From assembly GCF_030815095.1 (NCBI RefSeq), contig NZ_JAUSWF010000003.1, forward strand, positions 103,729 to 167,728: DNA of 64,000 nucleotides. The letters run 5' to 3'. The notes under the pieces are model-generated. The model saw only the letters and a list, made by a program, of their open reading frames with translations. It was not told where the DNA came from and made no database searches. Both the position numbers and the translations under genes were made by a program. The stretch is from Aedoeadaptatus ivorii (GTDB taxonomy: Bacteria; Bacillota; Clostridia; Tissierellales; Peptoniphilaceae). This document shows positions 1 to 8,968 of the stretch, piece after piece. How positions within the stretch are numbered: the stretch's first letter is position 1; each line of letters begins with the position of its first letter.

Positions 1-1593
1 GCCGTTATGGGCGGCTGCTGCGGCACCGATCCGCACTATATTCGCGCCCTCGTCGAAAAGACCCGCCGCCTTCCTCTGATCCCATCGGCGGGACGCCCGC
101 GCCCCGTGGCAAGCTCCTACCTACACGCGGTACGCTTTGACGGCTCCCCGCGCCTGATCGGCGAGCGCATCAATCCCACGGGAAAGCCCACGCTTAAACA
201 GGCGCTCCAAAGCGGCGAGACAGACCGCATACTCCGCGAGGCCATCCGGCAGGAAGAAGCGGGTGCGGATCTGCTCGACGTCAATGTGGGCTTTGCCGGC
301 GCCGAGGAAAAGGCGCTCCTACCCGCCGTCGTCAGGGCAATACAATCGGTGAGCGATCTTCCCCTCAGTATCGACACCGCCGATCCCTCTGCCATGGAGG
401 CCGCCTGCCGCGCGTATATCGGTCGTCCGCTGTTGAATTCCGTCAGTGGCAAGGCAGCGAGCATGGAGCAGATCCTCCCCGTGGCAAAGCGCTACGGCGG
501 ACTGTGTATCGCTCTTCTCTTGGACGACGACGGCATTCCTGAATCCGCGGCAGGACGCCTTGCGGTGGCGGATCGCATCCTCGCCGAGGGCAAAAAATAC
601 GGCCTTACGAAAGCGGATTTCCTATTCGATCCCCTGACCCTCACCGTGGCGGAAAACCCCGATGCCGTGCGCGTACTCACAGAAACCCTGCTCGGCCTAG
701 AAGAGCGCGGCCTCTATTCCGTCGCGGGCATCAGCAATGTATCCTTCGGCCTGCCCCGGCGGGAGGGGCTCAATGCCGCCCTCCTCGCCATCTCCCTCTC
801 CGCGGGGCTTTCGGCCGCCATCGTCGACGTCACCGCCCCGGCGATTCGCCGCGCCTATCAAAGCGCCCTCGCCCTTCTCGGCTACGACCGCGACTTTTCG
901 CACTATCTCGCCGCCTACGCCGAAGGCGAAGCGGTGGACTCGACGGCCCCCGCACCTACCTATGACCTCGCCTATGCCATAAAAAAGGGCATGGTCGATA
1001 TGGCGGCACAGATTGCCCGACAAGAGATCGAAAAGCGGGATCCGATGTCGATTATCGACGAAGACCTCGTGCCCGCCCTCGATGCCATGGGCCGCGATTT
1101 CGAGGCGAAGACCCTCTTCTTGCCGCAACTGCTCCGCAGCGCCGATGCAGCCGCGGCCGCCTTTGCCGTCGTCAAAGCCCATTTGCCGCAACGGGCGGAG
1201 GGCGAGGGACGCGGCAAAATCGTTCTCGCCACCGTGCAGGGCGACATCCATGACATCGGCAAAAATATCGTAAAGGCGCTATTGGAAAACTATAATTTTC
1301 GCGTCGTCGACCTGGGTAAAGACGTTCCGCCCCGCGCCGTCCTCGAGGCGGTGCGCACCCACGGCACGCCTTTGGTGGGACTCTCCGCCTTGATGACCAC
1401 CACCGTCGGCTTTATGGAAGAGACGATCCGCCTGCTCCGCGCCGAAGCGCCCGAGGTGACGGTCATGGTGGGCGGCGCCGTCTTAAATGCAGACTACGGC
1501 AAAGAGATCGGCGCCGACTTCTACGGCAAAGACGCCATGGCGACGGTCCGATTTGCCGAAGCGTATTTCGACCACAAGGAGGTTTCCCCATGA
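1..1593 (+). CDS. metH: Cobalamin-dependent methionine synthase, 3' part (cut by window edge)
   Basis: The reading frame is open to base 1, so the gene begins upstream. The visible protein opens with GGCCGT, the second zinc-cysteine motif closing a homocysteine methyltransferase domain. A pterin-binding domain follows (LIGERINPTGK near residues 50-60 counted from the ATG at 7), then a four-helix cap and a B12-binding Rossmann domain with DIHDIGKNIV near residue 413, whose His is the lower cobalt ligand. The protein ends soon after the B12 domain, so the C-terminal AdoMet reactivation domain of classical MetH is absent. It should transfer methyl from methyltetrahydrofolate to homocysteine in the cytoplasm. 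The stop overlaps the next start (ATGA), so the flavodoxin/ferredoxin partner is translationally coupled. Confidence 0.9.
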   Translation, partial: AVMGGCCGTDPHYIRALVEKTRRLPLIPSAGRPRPVASSYLHAVRFDGSPRLIGERINPTGKPTLKQALQSGETDRILREAIRQEEAGADLLDVNVGFAGAEEKALLPAVVRAIQSVSDLPLSIDTADPSAMEAACRAYIGRPLLNSVSGKAASMEQILPVAKRYGGLCIALLLDDDGIPESAAGRLAVADRILAEGKKYGLTKADFLFDPLTLTVAENPDAVRVLTETLLGLEERGLYSVAGISNVSFGLPRREGLNAALLAISLSAGLSAAIVDVTAPAIRRAYQSALALLGYDRDFSHYLAAYAEGEAVDSTAPAPTYDLAYAIKKGMVDMAAQIARQEIEKRDPMSIIDEDLVPALDAMGRDFEAKTLFLPQLLRSADAAAAAFAVVKAHLPQRAEGEGRGKIVLATVQGDIHDIGKNIVKALLENYNFRVVDLGKDVPPRAVLEAVRTHGTPLVGLSALMTTTVGFMEETIRLLRAEAPEVTVMVGGAVLNADYGKEIGADFYGKDAMATVRFAEAYFDHKEVSP

Positions 1594-2381
1594 TCCGTAC
1601 ATTTTACTTTTCGCCCACCGGCCGCACCCGAACCGTGGTAACCACACTGGCGAAGCCACTCTCGAATGCGCTACAAGAAGCGGTCGTTCCCTACGACTTT
1701 ACCTGCCCCGAAAAGAGGCACACCTACCCCGAGACCGCAGCCGGCGATGTCGTCATCGTGGCCGTGCCCACCTATGCGGGCCGCGTGCCCAATCTGCTGC
1801 TTTCGTATATGCAGGGCTTTCGCGCCGAAGGCACCCGCGCCATTTTGGTTTGCACCTTCGGCAATCGCCACTTCGACGACTGCCTCTTGGAGCTCTACGA
1901 GCTTATGCAAAACGCGGGCGCGGAGATCGTCTGTGCCGGCGCCTTTGCAGCGGCGCATTCCTTCTCTTGCATCCTGGGTGCCGGCCGCCCCGATCGCGCC
2001 GATCGCGAAGACATCCTCGCCTTCTCTGACCGCGCGGCGAAAGCCCTTCGAAACGGCGATCGGCTCCCGCGCCCCGAACGGGAAATCGGCGGCTATTTTC
2101 GCCCGGTCGATCGAAAGGGCGCCTATATCGACTTTGTAAAAATAAAACCCGAGACAGACGCGGCGCTCTGTACAGACTGCAAAATCTGCGTCGGCCTCTG
2201 CCCCCTTGGCGCCATCCACTTCGACGACGTCGCCACCGTCGATAAATGTATGAAGTGCTGCGCCTGCATCAAGGGCTGTCCCGAGGGCGCCAAATACTTT
2301 TCCCACGCCGGCTATCTGTACCACAAGGAGGAGCTGGAGGCGATGTATGCCGATCGAAAGGACAACCGGCTGTTCTTCTAA
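1590..2381 (+). CDS. EFR1-type flavodoxin-ferredoxin fusion protein
   Basis: A 263-residue protein. The N-terminal half is flavodoxin-like, with an early FYFSPTGRT loop suited to FMN phosphate binding. The C-terminal part carries two 4Fe-4S clusters, CTDCKICVGLCP and CMKCCACIKGCP. The ATG at 1590 overlaps the metH stop by 4 bp and has AAGGAGG at 1576-1582. Such proteins move low-potential electrons. Because the upstream methionine synthase lacks its reactivation domain, one inference is that this protein helps re-reduce oxidised cob(II)alamin; the sequence alone does not prove that. Two-gene coupling and the shared terminator downstream are directly visible. Confidence 0.85.
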   Translation: MIRTFYFSPTGRTRTVVTTLAKPLSNALQEAVVPYDFTCPEKRHTYPETAAGDVVIVAVPTYAGRVPNLLLSYMQGFRAEGTRAILVCTFGNRHFDDCLLELYELMQNAGAEIVCAGAFAAAHSFSCILGAGRPDRADREDILAFSDRAAKALRNGDRLPRPEREIGGYFRPVDRKGAYIDFVKIKPETDAALCTDCKICVGLCPLGAIHFDDVATVDKCMKCCACIKGCPEGAKYFSHAGYLYHKEELEAMYADRKDNRLFF

Positions 2382-2390
2382 ATACGCGCA

Positions 2391-2420
2391 TCAAAAAAGG
2401 GCCCCGCGGGCCCCTTTTTT
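2391..2420. terminator. Bidirectional terminator between convergent genes
   Basis: A-run, GC-rich hairpin (GGGGCCCC arms around GCG) and T-run. It works in both directions, for the plus-strand metH/EFR1 pair and the minus-strand operon ending at 2419. Confidence 0.85.
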
Positions 2421-2724
2421 ATTGCCGCCAAAATCCCGATACGTCGTCGGCGAGGCGGATGTTTTCGATTTCGGTCATGCGGTATTCGATCACATCGGCG
2501 AGGGTCAGGGGGTCGCTTTCGAAAAACGACAGGAGTTCGTCGAGGCTTTCTCCCCGCACCAGGCCGATTACGCCGTGCGCCTTGTCGCCGAAACACAATA
2601 AGCGCCCTTCGGCCGCCGCCGCGTCCGTAAATGCCGCAAACTTCTCGAACAACGCGGCGTTTTCCTCTGCCTTGAGGTCGAATTCGAAAGTCTTAAACTT
2701 CCCTTCCACTACATAGTACTTCAT
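2419..2724 (-). CDS. YciI-like small protein
   Basis: 101 residues starting MKYYVVEG. The arrangement of a short alpha/beta protein with a late FFESDPLTLADVIEYR segment resembles YciI-like (YCII) domains, where a similar 'DP' segment precedes the last strand. Its role is unknown; family members are often accessory to other enzymes. It is the last gene of the minus-strand operon and its ATG overlaps the stop of the upstream PLP enzyme by 4 bp (ATGA), so it is translationally coupled. The family call is by fold pattern only and could be wrong. Confidence 0.5.
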   Translation of the reverse strand: MKYYVVEGKFKTFEFDLKAEENAALFEKFAAFTDAAAAEGRLLCFGDKAHGVIGLVRGESLDELLSFFESDPLTLADVIEYRMTEIENIRLADDVSGFWRQ

Positions 2725-4064
2725 AGCTCCTCCTTGACGACGGCGACTTTGCCGTCTTTTATGCCCTGCACCCCTTCGTGGCCTTCAAAATCCAAATCTC
2801 CCGCTGCAATCCGCTCCCCGTAGCTGATGCGGGGGATGCCGGGCGGATAGGGCGTCACCGGGAGCGCGCAGATTCTGCCGACGGCATCGTCGATATGCAC
2901 CCATTCCCGGCCGGCGAAAAACGCGGCGCGCGGCGAAAGCTCTACCCGCTTGTCGAAAAAGGGGGCTTCTCGCCGTACGGGCAAATACGGCCCCGCCTCC
3001 GCTTCTCGAAAGACATCCTCGAGGCGACGAATCTCGTCTTCCTCGTTTAAAGGAGAAAGGATCGCCAGGGCGTAGCGGTCGTCGCCCATCTCGAGATACA
3101 CCCCGCGCTCAGCGCAATCTCTCACGATTTCGCGGCCCGTCCTATGCGGCAGGCGAAAGAGAAATTTCGACCCGTCTATCGCCGCAAAATGGCCGGATCG
3201 CGTGGGGATCGCCCCCTCGGGAAGCGCCGCAGCCAACGTGCGCCGCATGTCTTCTATGCGATGCCACTCGCCGCTATGGGCCTGCATATGCGCCACGGCA
3301 TATTCCGAAGAGAGCATAATCAGATACGAGGGCGAAGTGGAAAGAAACAGCCGCATTCCCGTCCGCACCGCCTGCTCGGTTCCGGCGCATCGCGTGTGCA
3401 AAAGCGCCGCGCCGGTCATCGCCGGTGCCGTCTTGTGGAGCGACTGCACCGTATAATGCGCGAATCGTACGGCGGAATACGCCGACAAGGGCGTAAAGGC
3501 GAGGTGGGCGCCGTGGGCTTCGTCGACCACCAGCACCTTATTTCTGGCCTCTACCTCCCGCGCGATTTCCTCGAGCTGTAAAATTCCGCCGAAATAATCG
3601 GGACTCGTCAAAAATACCGCCGCGATCTCGGGGTCCGCATCCAGCGCACGGCCCACCTCCTTCGGGTCGATGCCGCAGAACAGGCCCGTTTTCGGGTCTG
3701 TGCCGCAGGGTAGATACACGGGAATGAGGTCCAAGTGGACGGCGGCGTGAAAGAACGCCGTGTGGGCGCCGCGCTGTACGAGCACCTTGTCGCCGGGCCG
3801 CGTCGCCGCATAAAGGGCGACTTTAATGGCGGCGGTGGAGCCTGCGGGAATCAAATAACTCGCGGCGGCGCCGTAGGCGCGGGCGATCGCTGCTTCCCCC
3901 TCCAGAATCGCCCCTTCGGGATCCAGAAGATTGTCCGCCCCCTCGATCTCGGTGATGTCATCTGCAAAGCCGAAGTCGAAAAGCGCCTTGGATTTGTGCC
4001 CCGGCATGGCGAAATAGGCCCCGCCCCGAAAGGCGCGTACCTTCTCAAAAAGCGGCCGCTCCAC
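2721..4064 (-). CDS. Orn/Lys/Arg decarboxylase-like PLP enzyme
   Basis: 447 residues, aminotransferase fold type I. Visible motifs are FAMPGHK near the N terminus, LIPAGSTAAIK (PLP phosphate loop), VVDEAHGAH (Asp pairing with the pyridine nitrogen) and SLHKTAPAMTGAAL, whose Lys should carry PLP. This matches the short Bacillus YaaO/SpeA-type arginine/lysine/ornithine decarboxylases, which lack the wing domain of enterobacterial enzymes. It would make a polyamine precursor from a basic amino acid; the substrate cannot be read from the sequence. The GTG at 4064 is the first possible start because an in-frame stop lies two codons upstream. It lies between a radical SAM gene and the YciI-like gene in one operon. 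Confidence 0.85.
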   Translation of the reverse strand: MERPLFEKVRAFRGGAYFAMPGHKSKALFDFGFADDITEIEGADNLLDPEGAILEGEAAIARAYGAAASYLIPAGSTAAIKVALYAATRPGDKVLVQRGAHTAFFHAAVHLDLIPVYLPCGTDPKTGLFCGIDPKEVGRALDADPEIAAVFLTSPDYFGGILQLEEIAREVEARNKVLVVDEAHGAHLAFTPLSAYSAVRFAHYTVQSLHKTAPAMTGAALLHTRCAGTEQAVRTGMRLFLSTSPSYLIMLSSEYAVAHMQAHSGEWHRIEDMRRTLAAALPEGAIPTRSGHFAAIDGSKFLFRLPHRTGREIVRDCAERGVYLEMGDDRYALAILSPLNEEDEIRRLEDVFREAEAGPYLPVRREAPFFDKRVELSPRAAFFAGREWVHIDDAVGRICALPVTPYPPGIPRISYGERIAAGDLDFEGHEGVQGIKDGKVAVVKEEL

Positions 4065-4067
4065 GAT

Positions 4068-4946
4068 CTAGTACCCGGTTCGCACAAAGCGGGCATTGCG
4101 CTCCGCTTCGCTCATTCCCTCGAGCACGCCGCGCAATTTGGCGAGCATCTCCTCTTTTTCGGAGAATCGGCCGATTACCGGCGCGGTGTTGTAGCTGTGG
4201 ATGCCGAAGAACAGCGCACGGGGTTTGAGATCCAACTTTTCCAAAAGGCGAATTTCCTCTTCCAAAATCTCCCCTTCCGTAAGGGTTTGAAATTCGCCGT
4301 CCGCCACCATACGCGCGAGTTCCGTTCCCGGGTGCACCGTCGTGGTAAGGGGCGATACGCTCAGGGGCTGGTGGGTGTTTAAGAGCTTTGCCGTTTCGTC
4401 GGCGTGGGCAAAACTGTCCTCTTGGCCGGCGATCCCCGCCATCACCATGCAGATCCAATCGATGCCCGCTTCTTCCAGCTTGGCGAGTTCCCTGTACTCG
4501 TCCGCCTGGGTACATCCCTTTTTGATTTTTTTGAGCGTCGGGTCGTGGGCGGTCTCGATGCCGATATAGAGTTGGTTATAGCCCGCCTTGCGCAGACGCT
4601 TTAAGTCCTCTACGGTCTTGTTCTTCAAGTCGACGATAGAGGCATAGCAGGTGATGATCTCTACATTGGGCAGATGTTCGTAGATCCGATCGGCGATCTC
4701 TAAGAGCTCCTCGGTGGATAGAATAAAGGGATCCCCGTTTTCCAAAAAGATCCGATCGATCCGATCGGCATAAACCGACAATTCCCGCAAATCCGCCAGC
4801 ACCTGTTCCTCGGGCGCCTTGCGATACGTCACGTCTTTATACATGGCGCAGTAGGTGCATTGGTTGTAGGAACACCCCACCGTCACCTCCAAAAGCGGCG
4901 TATAGGCTTCCCGCGGCGGGCGAAATGTCTGACCGGTGTAATGCAT
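4068..4946 (-). CDS. Radical SAM protein
   Basis: 292 residues. CSYNQCTYC near residue 28 is the CxxxCxxC motif for the SAM-binding 4Fe-4S cluster. FLENGDPF is the GGE-like SAM contact, and YIGIETAHDPTLKKIKKGCT resembles the later SAM-binding segment of HemN/Elp3-like proteins. No auxiliary cluster motif is obvious. The substrate is unknown. ATG at 4946 has AAAGGA seven bases upstream. It is the first gene of a three-gene minus-strand operon with the PLP enzyme and YciI-like gene. Confidence 0.85.
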   Translation of the reverse strand: MHYTGQTFRPPREAYTPLLEVTVGCSYNQCTYCAMYKDVTYRKAPEEQVLADLRELSVYADRIDRIFLENGDPFILSTEELLEIADRIYEHLPNVEIITCYASIVDLKNKTVEDLKRLRKAGYNQLYIGIETAHDPTLKKIKKGCTQADEYRELAKLEEAGIDWICMVMAGIAGQEDSFAHADETAKLLNTHQPLSVSPLTTTVHPGTELARMVADGEFQTLTEGEILEEEIRLLEKLDLKPRALFFGIHSYNTAPVIGRFSEKEEMLAKLRGVLEGMSEAERNARFVRTGY

Positions 4947-5068
4947 CGTCTCATCCTTTCTATTGGCTCCGGATGCGATGTCCGGATCTGGTTTCTTATT
5001 TCTGCGTATGAGAATATTGTACTATACTTATCGGTTTTTTTCTTCGCCCGCCGCTTCGGCCCGCAACC

Positions 5069-5092
5069 AAAAAGGCCCCGAAGGGCCTTTTC
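5069..5092 (-). terminator. Terminator of the ABC importer operon
   Basis: AAAAGGCCC / GGGCCTTTT hairpin just after the stop at 5094, with T-run on the minus strand. Confidence 0.8.
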
Positions 5093-5093
5093 G

Positions 5094-6230
5094 TCACGGT
5101 GCACTCGCCTCGGAACCCGGCGGTGCCGCCTCTTTTTTGTCTTTGCGCGCCTCTTCTGCTTGTTTGGCGCGGTTGTAGGCGTGCATAATCAGCGCCAAGG
5201 TGACGACCCCGTAGGAAATAAAGGTGCGGAAGTACTCGCCCATCATGGCATCACCCGTGAGGATGCGCCCGGCTTGGGGCAATACGATAAACATGAGGTG
5301 AAAGAGCATGGTACCGATCACCGCATTGGGAATAGTCGCCCGCATAACGCTCGCGCCGCCGACGAGGATCGAAGCCGCCGCATAGAGCGCCGCCTGGTCT
5401 TGCCCCGCGTAGGTCGCCAGGGTACCGATATTTTGGAGGTAGATAATCTGCCCGTAGCAGGCGAGTACGGTCGAGATCACGATGGATTGGATGCGGATTT
5501 TATCGGAGTAGATCCCCGCATTGGCAGAGATCACCTGGTCCATGCCCACGGCGCGCATATCGTGGCCGAGTTTGGTCTTTTTGAACCAAACGATAAACAG
5601 GCACATCAACGCGATGACGAGGATCGTCACCACCGGTATGTCGAAACTGATGGCGTGCTTGGCATTGAGCGGCAAATAGATGCGGTAGAGCAAAATATTG
5701 TCAATCGCCTGGGCGGTATCCAAGGTGATGGAGTTTTTTACGCCGTAGCCTTTTGAAAGGAGCATCGACGCATTGTGCATGGGAATCACCGTGCCGCACA
5801 TATAGAGCAAAAACAGCATATAGACCCCGAGCATAAAAAACGCGAGCATCATAGAAGTAATCATCTCGCGGCCCCGAGCGCGGTTGAGTACCCGGCCCGA
5901 AAACTGCCCCAAGACGATGGCGATGGGCGTGCCGATCAAGACCGCCACTAAGATGCCTGCGGGCCCGGTGATGCCCCAGTCCTGGGCGAATACCAGGCCG
6001 ATCTGCCCGGCCATGGCGCCCAAGGGAATCCCGAAGTTGATCCCCATGCCGGCGATAATCGGCACGATCAAAGAGAGCACCAGGAAGGTGTTTCGAATCA
6101 TGCGCTTCGAAATTTCCGATGTGACATAGGCCAAGGGCGGCTTGGCGATCCATAGTCCGATAACGATGATGACGATAAATAGAATCGGCACCATATATCT
6201 CGACAGCTTGGCTTGTAAAGATTTATTCAT
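5094..6230 (-). CDS. ABC importer permease, ribose/nucleoside type (second)
   Basis: 378 residues with about nine hydrophobic segments. It belongs to the BPD_transp_2 permease group (RbsC/BmpC-like), as shown by GMGINFGIPLGAMAGQIG in the third helix and LVGGASVMRATIPNAVIG near the C terminus. It pairs with the upstream permease, which has the same two signatures. ATG at 6230 has AGGAGG and overlaps the upstream gene by 8 bp. The cytoplasmic C-terminal tail is charged (RKDKKE). It is the last gene of the four-gene importer operon. Confidence 0.88.
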   Translation of the reverse strand: MNKSLQAKLSRYMVPILFIVIIVIGLWIAKPPLAYVTSEISKRMIRNTFLVLSLIVPIIAGMGINFGIPLGAMAGQIGLVFAQDWGITGPAGILVAVLIGTPIAIVLGQFSGRVLNRARGREMITSMMLAFFMLGVYMLFLLYMCGTVIPMHNASMLLSKGYGVKNSITLDTAQAIDNILLYRIYLPLNAKHAISFDIPVVTILVIALMCLFIVWFKKTKLGHDMRAVGMDQVISANAGIYSDKIRIQSIVISTVLACYGQIIYLQNIGTLATYAGQDQAALYAAASILVGGASVMRATIPNAVIGTMLFHLMFIVLPQAGRILTGDAMMGEYFRTFISYGVVTLALIMHAYNRAKQAEEARKDKKEAAPPGSEASAP

Positions 6231-7293
6231 TGCGATTCCTCCTCGTCAATGCGTATACGATCATGCCATTGGTAATAATCAGGCGCAAGATCTCCGATAT
6301 GTCGATATTGAGCGCGCCGTTGATGACCGTCGGCGTAAGGGTGATGATCCCCTGGAACAAAAAGGTTCCTATAATCACATTGGGGATCGAAGCCTTGTTG
6401 ATGCTCGCGCCCCCGATCAACAGCGCCGCGACGGTCTGGAATGTAAAGGCCAAAGGCGCCTGATACAGCTGTATAAATCCATAGGATTGTTGATAGACGA
6501 TGATCCCCACGGCGGCGATCACCGTAGAGAGAATGACCGAAAAGAGCCGCATTCTGTCGATGTCAATGCCGCCGGCTTTCGCATAGTCGGGGTTCGACCC
6601 GACGGCGGTCATCGCCGTACCGGTCTTGGTGCGAAAGAACGCCCAGACCAAAAAGGCGAAGAAGGCAAAGACCAAAAACATGCCCACGGGAATGCGTACG
6701 CCGGCGATGCGGAAGCTCAAGAAGTCGGTGAGGATCCCCACAGAACTCCGCGTTCCCTCGGCATCCACCAGATTCTTCATCCAGTACTGGGCGACGGGCA
6801 CCTGTTGCGACAGGCCGCGCCCCGCATAGCTCAATACCGACACCGGGTTTTTATAGGGCAGAATCAAGTAAATAATGCACATAAATGCCGTAAACGAGTA
6901 GCCGACATAGGTGGCGATCAGCATCTCGTCGCCCTTGATTTTGTTGAGAAGCACCCCGTAGCCGAAGCCGAAGACCACGGCGATGGCGGCGGCGATCAGC
7001 ATGGCGACGGCGATGCCGCCGAAGCCCTTTAGGCCGAACTCCATACTGGTGACCCCGCCCAAGATGCCCGCGACGATGCCGATGGGAATCCCGAAGTTGA
7101 GCCCGCAGCCGGACTGTACCATGGGAATTAAGCTCAACACCAAGATCGAAAACATCCCGAAGCGGGCCAATACGTTTTCTACGGAATCCGCCAGCGAAAT
7201 CCCGGCCAAGGGCGCCGCTACAAACAGCGCCAATAAAAACAGGCCGATGATCAGTCGAGGCAGGCCGATTTTCTGTACGAAAGATTTATTCAA
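6223..7293 (-). CDS. ABC importer permease, ribose/nucleoside type (first)
   Basis: 356 residues, about nine membrane segments. GCGLNFGIPIGIVAGILGG and LIGGASINKASIPNVIIG are the family signatures shared with its partner permease. The start is TTG at 7293, with GGAGG nine bases upstream inside the preceding ATPase gene, which it overlaps by 8 bp. It should form the membrane channel as a heterodimer with the product of 5094-6230. The substrate is not determined. Confidence 0.88.
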   Translation of the reverse strand: MNKSFVQKIGLPRLIIGLFLLALFVAAPLAGISLADSVENVLARFGMFSILVLSLIPMVQSGCGLNFGIPIGIVAGILGGVTSMEFGLKGFGGIAVAMLIAAAIAVVFGFGYGVLLNKIKGDEMLIATYVGYSFTAFMCIIYLILPYKNPVSVLSYAGRGLSQQVPVAQYWMKNLVDAEGTRSSVGILTDFLSFRIAGVRIPVGMFLVFAFFAFLVWAFFRTKTGTAMTAVGSNPDYAKAGGIDIDRMRLFSVILSTVIAAVGIIVYQQSYGFIQLYQAPLAFTFQTVAALLIGGASINKASIPNVIIGTFLFQGIITLTPTVINGALNIDISEILRLIITNGMIVYALTRRNRNE

Positions 7294-8881
7294 CGTTCTC
7301 TACCTCCACTTCTTCTCCGCTCATCAAAAGACCGAACTGCGCCGCCGGCGCTTCGGGCGAGAGGATGCCCGCAATCTTGCCCTCGCAGATGACGGCGATG
7401 CGATCGCAAATGCTCCTTAGCTCCTCCAGTTCCGAGGAGATCATGACGATGGTCGTGCCTTCCTTCTCGTTGATGTCCTCGAGCGCCGATAGCACCAGCT
7501 CCTTGGCGCCGATGTCGATGCCCCGGGTGGGTTCCGAGACGAACAAGAGCTCCGGCTCCATGCAGAGTGCCTTGGCAAGGCAGACCTTTTGTTGGTTGCC
7601 GCCGGATAGATTGCCCGCCTTTTGGTGGCTGCCCATGCATTTGATCGCCAAGTTTTCGATGTATGCGTCGGAGACCTTTTTCATCGTTTCTTCGTCGCGA
7701 AAACTCAGTCCCATAACTTTTTTAATGAATTTATTTTGAATCTGCATGGCGTTAAAAGAAATGTTCCAGTAGATCGGCTCGTCCAGCAAAAGTCCCACGC
7801 CTCGGCGGTCTTCGGAGACGAAAGCGATCTTCTCGGCGAGGATCTTTGCGGTCTTTCCGAGCGCCAGCTGCTTGCCCTGAAATTCCACATTGCCCATTAC
7901 GGGATAGGTGCCCAAAATGCCGTTGGCGATCCCGAGCTTGCCCTGCCCGGCGAGGCCCGCAATCCCCAAAATTTCCCCGCGATACACGTCGAGATTCACA
8001 TCGTCCACCTGTTCGCCGGGCATATCCACATTCAAATTGCGCACCTTGAGGAGCACATCCGTCTCCCCGGGCCGCATGGGCTGCCGCTTGCGCGTCCGCG
8101 CCTCTTCGGTTCTGCCCACCATCCAGGCGGCGATCTGATCGACGCTCAAATTCTCGTTCTTCCGATTTTCGATGATCTCCCCGTCCCGGAGCACCACCAC
8201 CGTATCGCATACGGTAAGGATTTCCCGCAGGCGGTGGGAAATAAATACGATCGCGATGCCCAAATCCGAAAGCCGCTTCAAAGAGGCCATCAGCATATCC
8301 GCTTCGGATTCGGTCAATACCGCCGTCGGCTCGTCCATAATAATGAGCTTTACGTCTTCGCGGGTGATCTCCCGGGCGATCTCGATAAACTGCTTATGCC
8401 CCACCGGCATCTCCGACACCATGCCCTCGGGATCGATCTCGACGCCCAATTTGTCGAGGGATTCGCCCGATAAGCGGATGTTCGCCTTTCCGTCGACGGT
8501 GGCGTATTTCTTGCCCAATACCTTCGAGAGCACCGAGGGTTTGGTGCGTTCCATATCCAAGGTGATGTTTTCCGCCGCGGTAAAGCCGGGGATCAGATTG
8601 AATTCCTGGTGCACCATGCCGATCCCCGCCTTTAGGGCGTCGATGGGCGAGCGAAAATTCACCGCCGCGCCGTCCAAGAGGATCTCGCCGTCGTAGCCGC
8701 CGGTCTCTCGAATTACTTCCATGCCGAAGATGATATTCATCAATGTGGACTTGCCCGCGCCGTTTTCTCCCACGAGTCCCAGAATCTCGCCCGGCGCCAG
8801 GTCGAAGTTTACGCCCTTTAGGACGACATTCTCCCCGAAGCGCTTGCCCACATTCCGGACCTCCATCAATGTTTGCGCCAC
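7286..8881 (-). CDS. ABC importer ATPase with two nucleotide-binding domains
   Basis: 531 residues, RbsA/MglA/BmpB-like double ATPase. Domain 1 has Walker A GENGAGKSTLMN and Walker B LIIMDEPTA. Domain 2 has a degenerate Walker A (GLAGQGKLGIAN, with Leu where Ser/Thr is usual), as is common in this family, but an intact signature LSGGNQQKV and VSEPTRGIDIGAKE. So one site is probably catalytic and the other mostly structural. The GTG start at 8881 is set by TAGGAGG upstream. A 12-bp perfect hairpin separates it from the binding-protein gene. Confidence 0.92.
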   Translation of the reverse strand: MAQTLMEVRNVGKRFGENVVLKGVNFDLAPGEILGLVGENGAGKSTLMNIIFGMEVIRETGGYDGEILLDGAAVNFRSPIDALKAGIGMVHQEFNLIPGFTAAENITLDMERTKPSVLSKVLGKKYATVDGKANIRLSGESLDKLGVEIDPEGMVSEMPVGHKQFIEIAREITREDVKLIIMDEPTAVLTESEADMLMASLKRLSDLGIAIVFISHRLREILTVCDTVVVLRDGEIIENRKNENLSVDQIAAWMVGRTEEARTRKRQPMRPGETDVLLKVRNLNVDMPGEQVDDVNLDVYRGEILGIAGLAGQGKLGIANGILGTYPVMGNVEFQGKQLALGKTAKILAEKIAFVSEDRRGVGLLLDEPIYWNISFNAMQIQNKFIKKVMGLSFRDEETMKKVSDAYIENLAIKCMGSHQKAGNLSGGNQQKVCLAKALCMEPELLFVSEPTRGIDIGAKELVLSALEDINEKEGTTIVMISSELEELRSICDRIAVICEGKIAGILSPEAPAAQFGLLMSGEEVEVENVE

Positions 8882-8896
8882 AATATACCTCCTAAA

Positions 8897-8931
8897 GGAA
8901 ATAAACCAACGATTGCCGCTGGTTTATTTCC
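8897..8931 (-). promoter_or_regulatory. Intercistronic stem-loop in the importer operon
   Basis: Perfect 12-bp inverted repeat GGAAATAAACCA / TGGTTTATTTCC with an 11-base loop, between the binding-protein stop and the ATPase start. It ends about 8 bases before the SD. It has no T-run, so it is more likely a 3' stabiliser or processing stem than a terminator (inference). Confidence 0.65.
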
Positions 8932-8968
8932 GTTTTCCTCGTATAAAAACTATTTTTCGTACCCGGGA

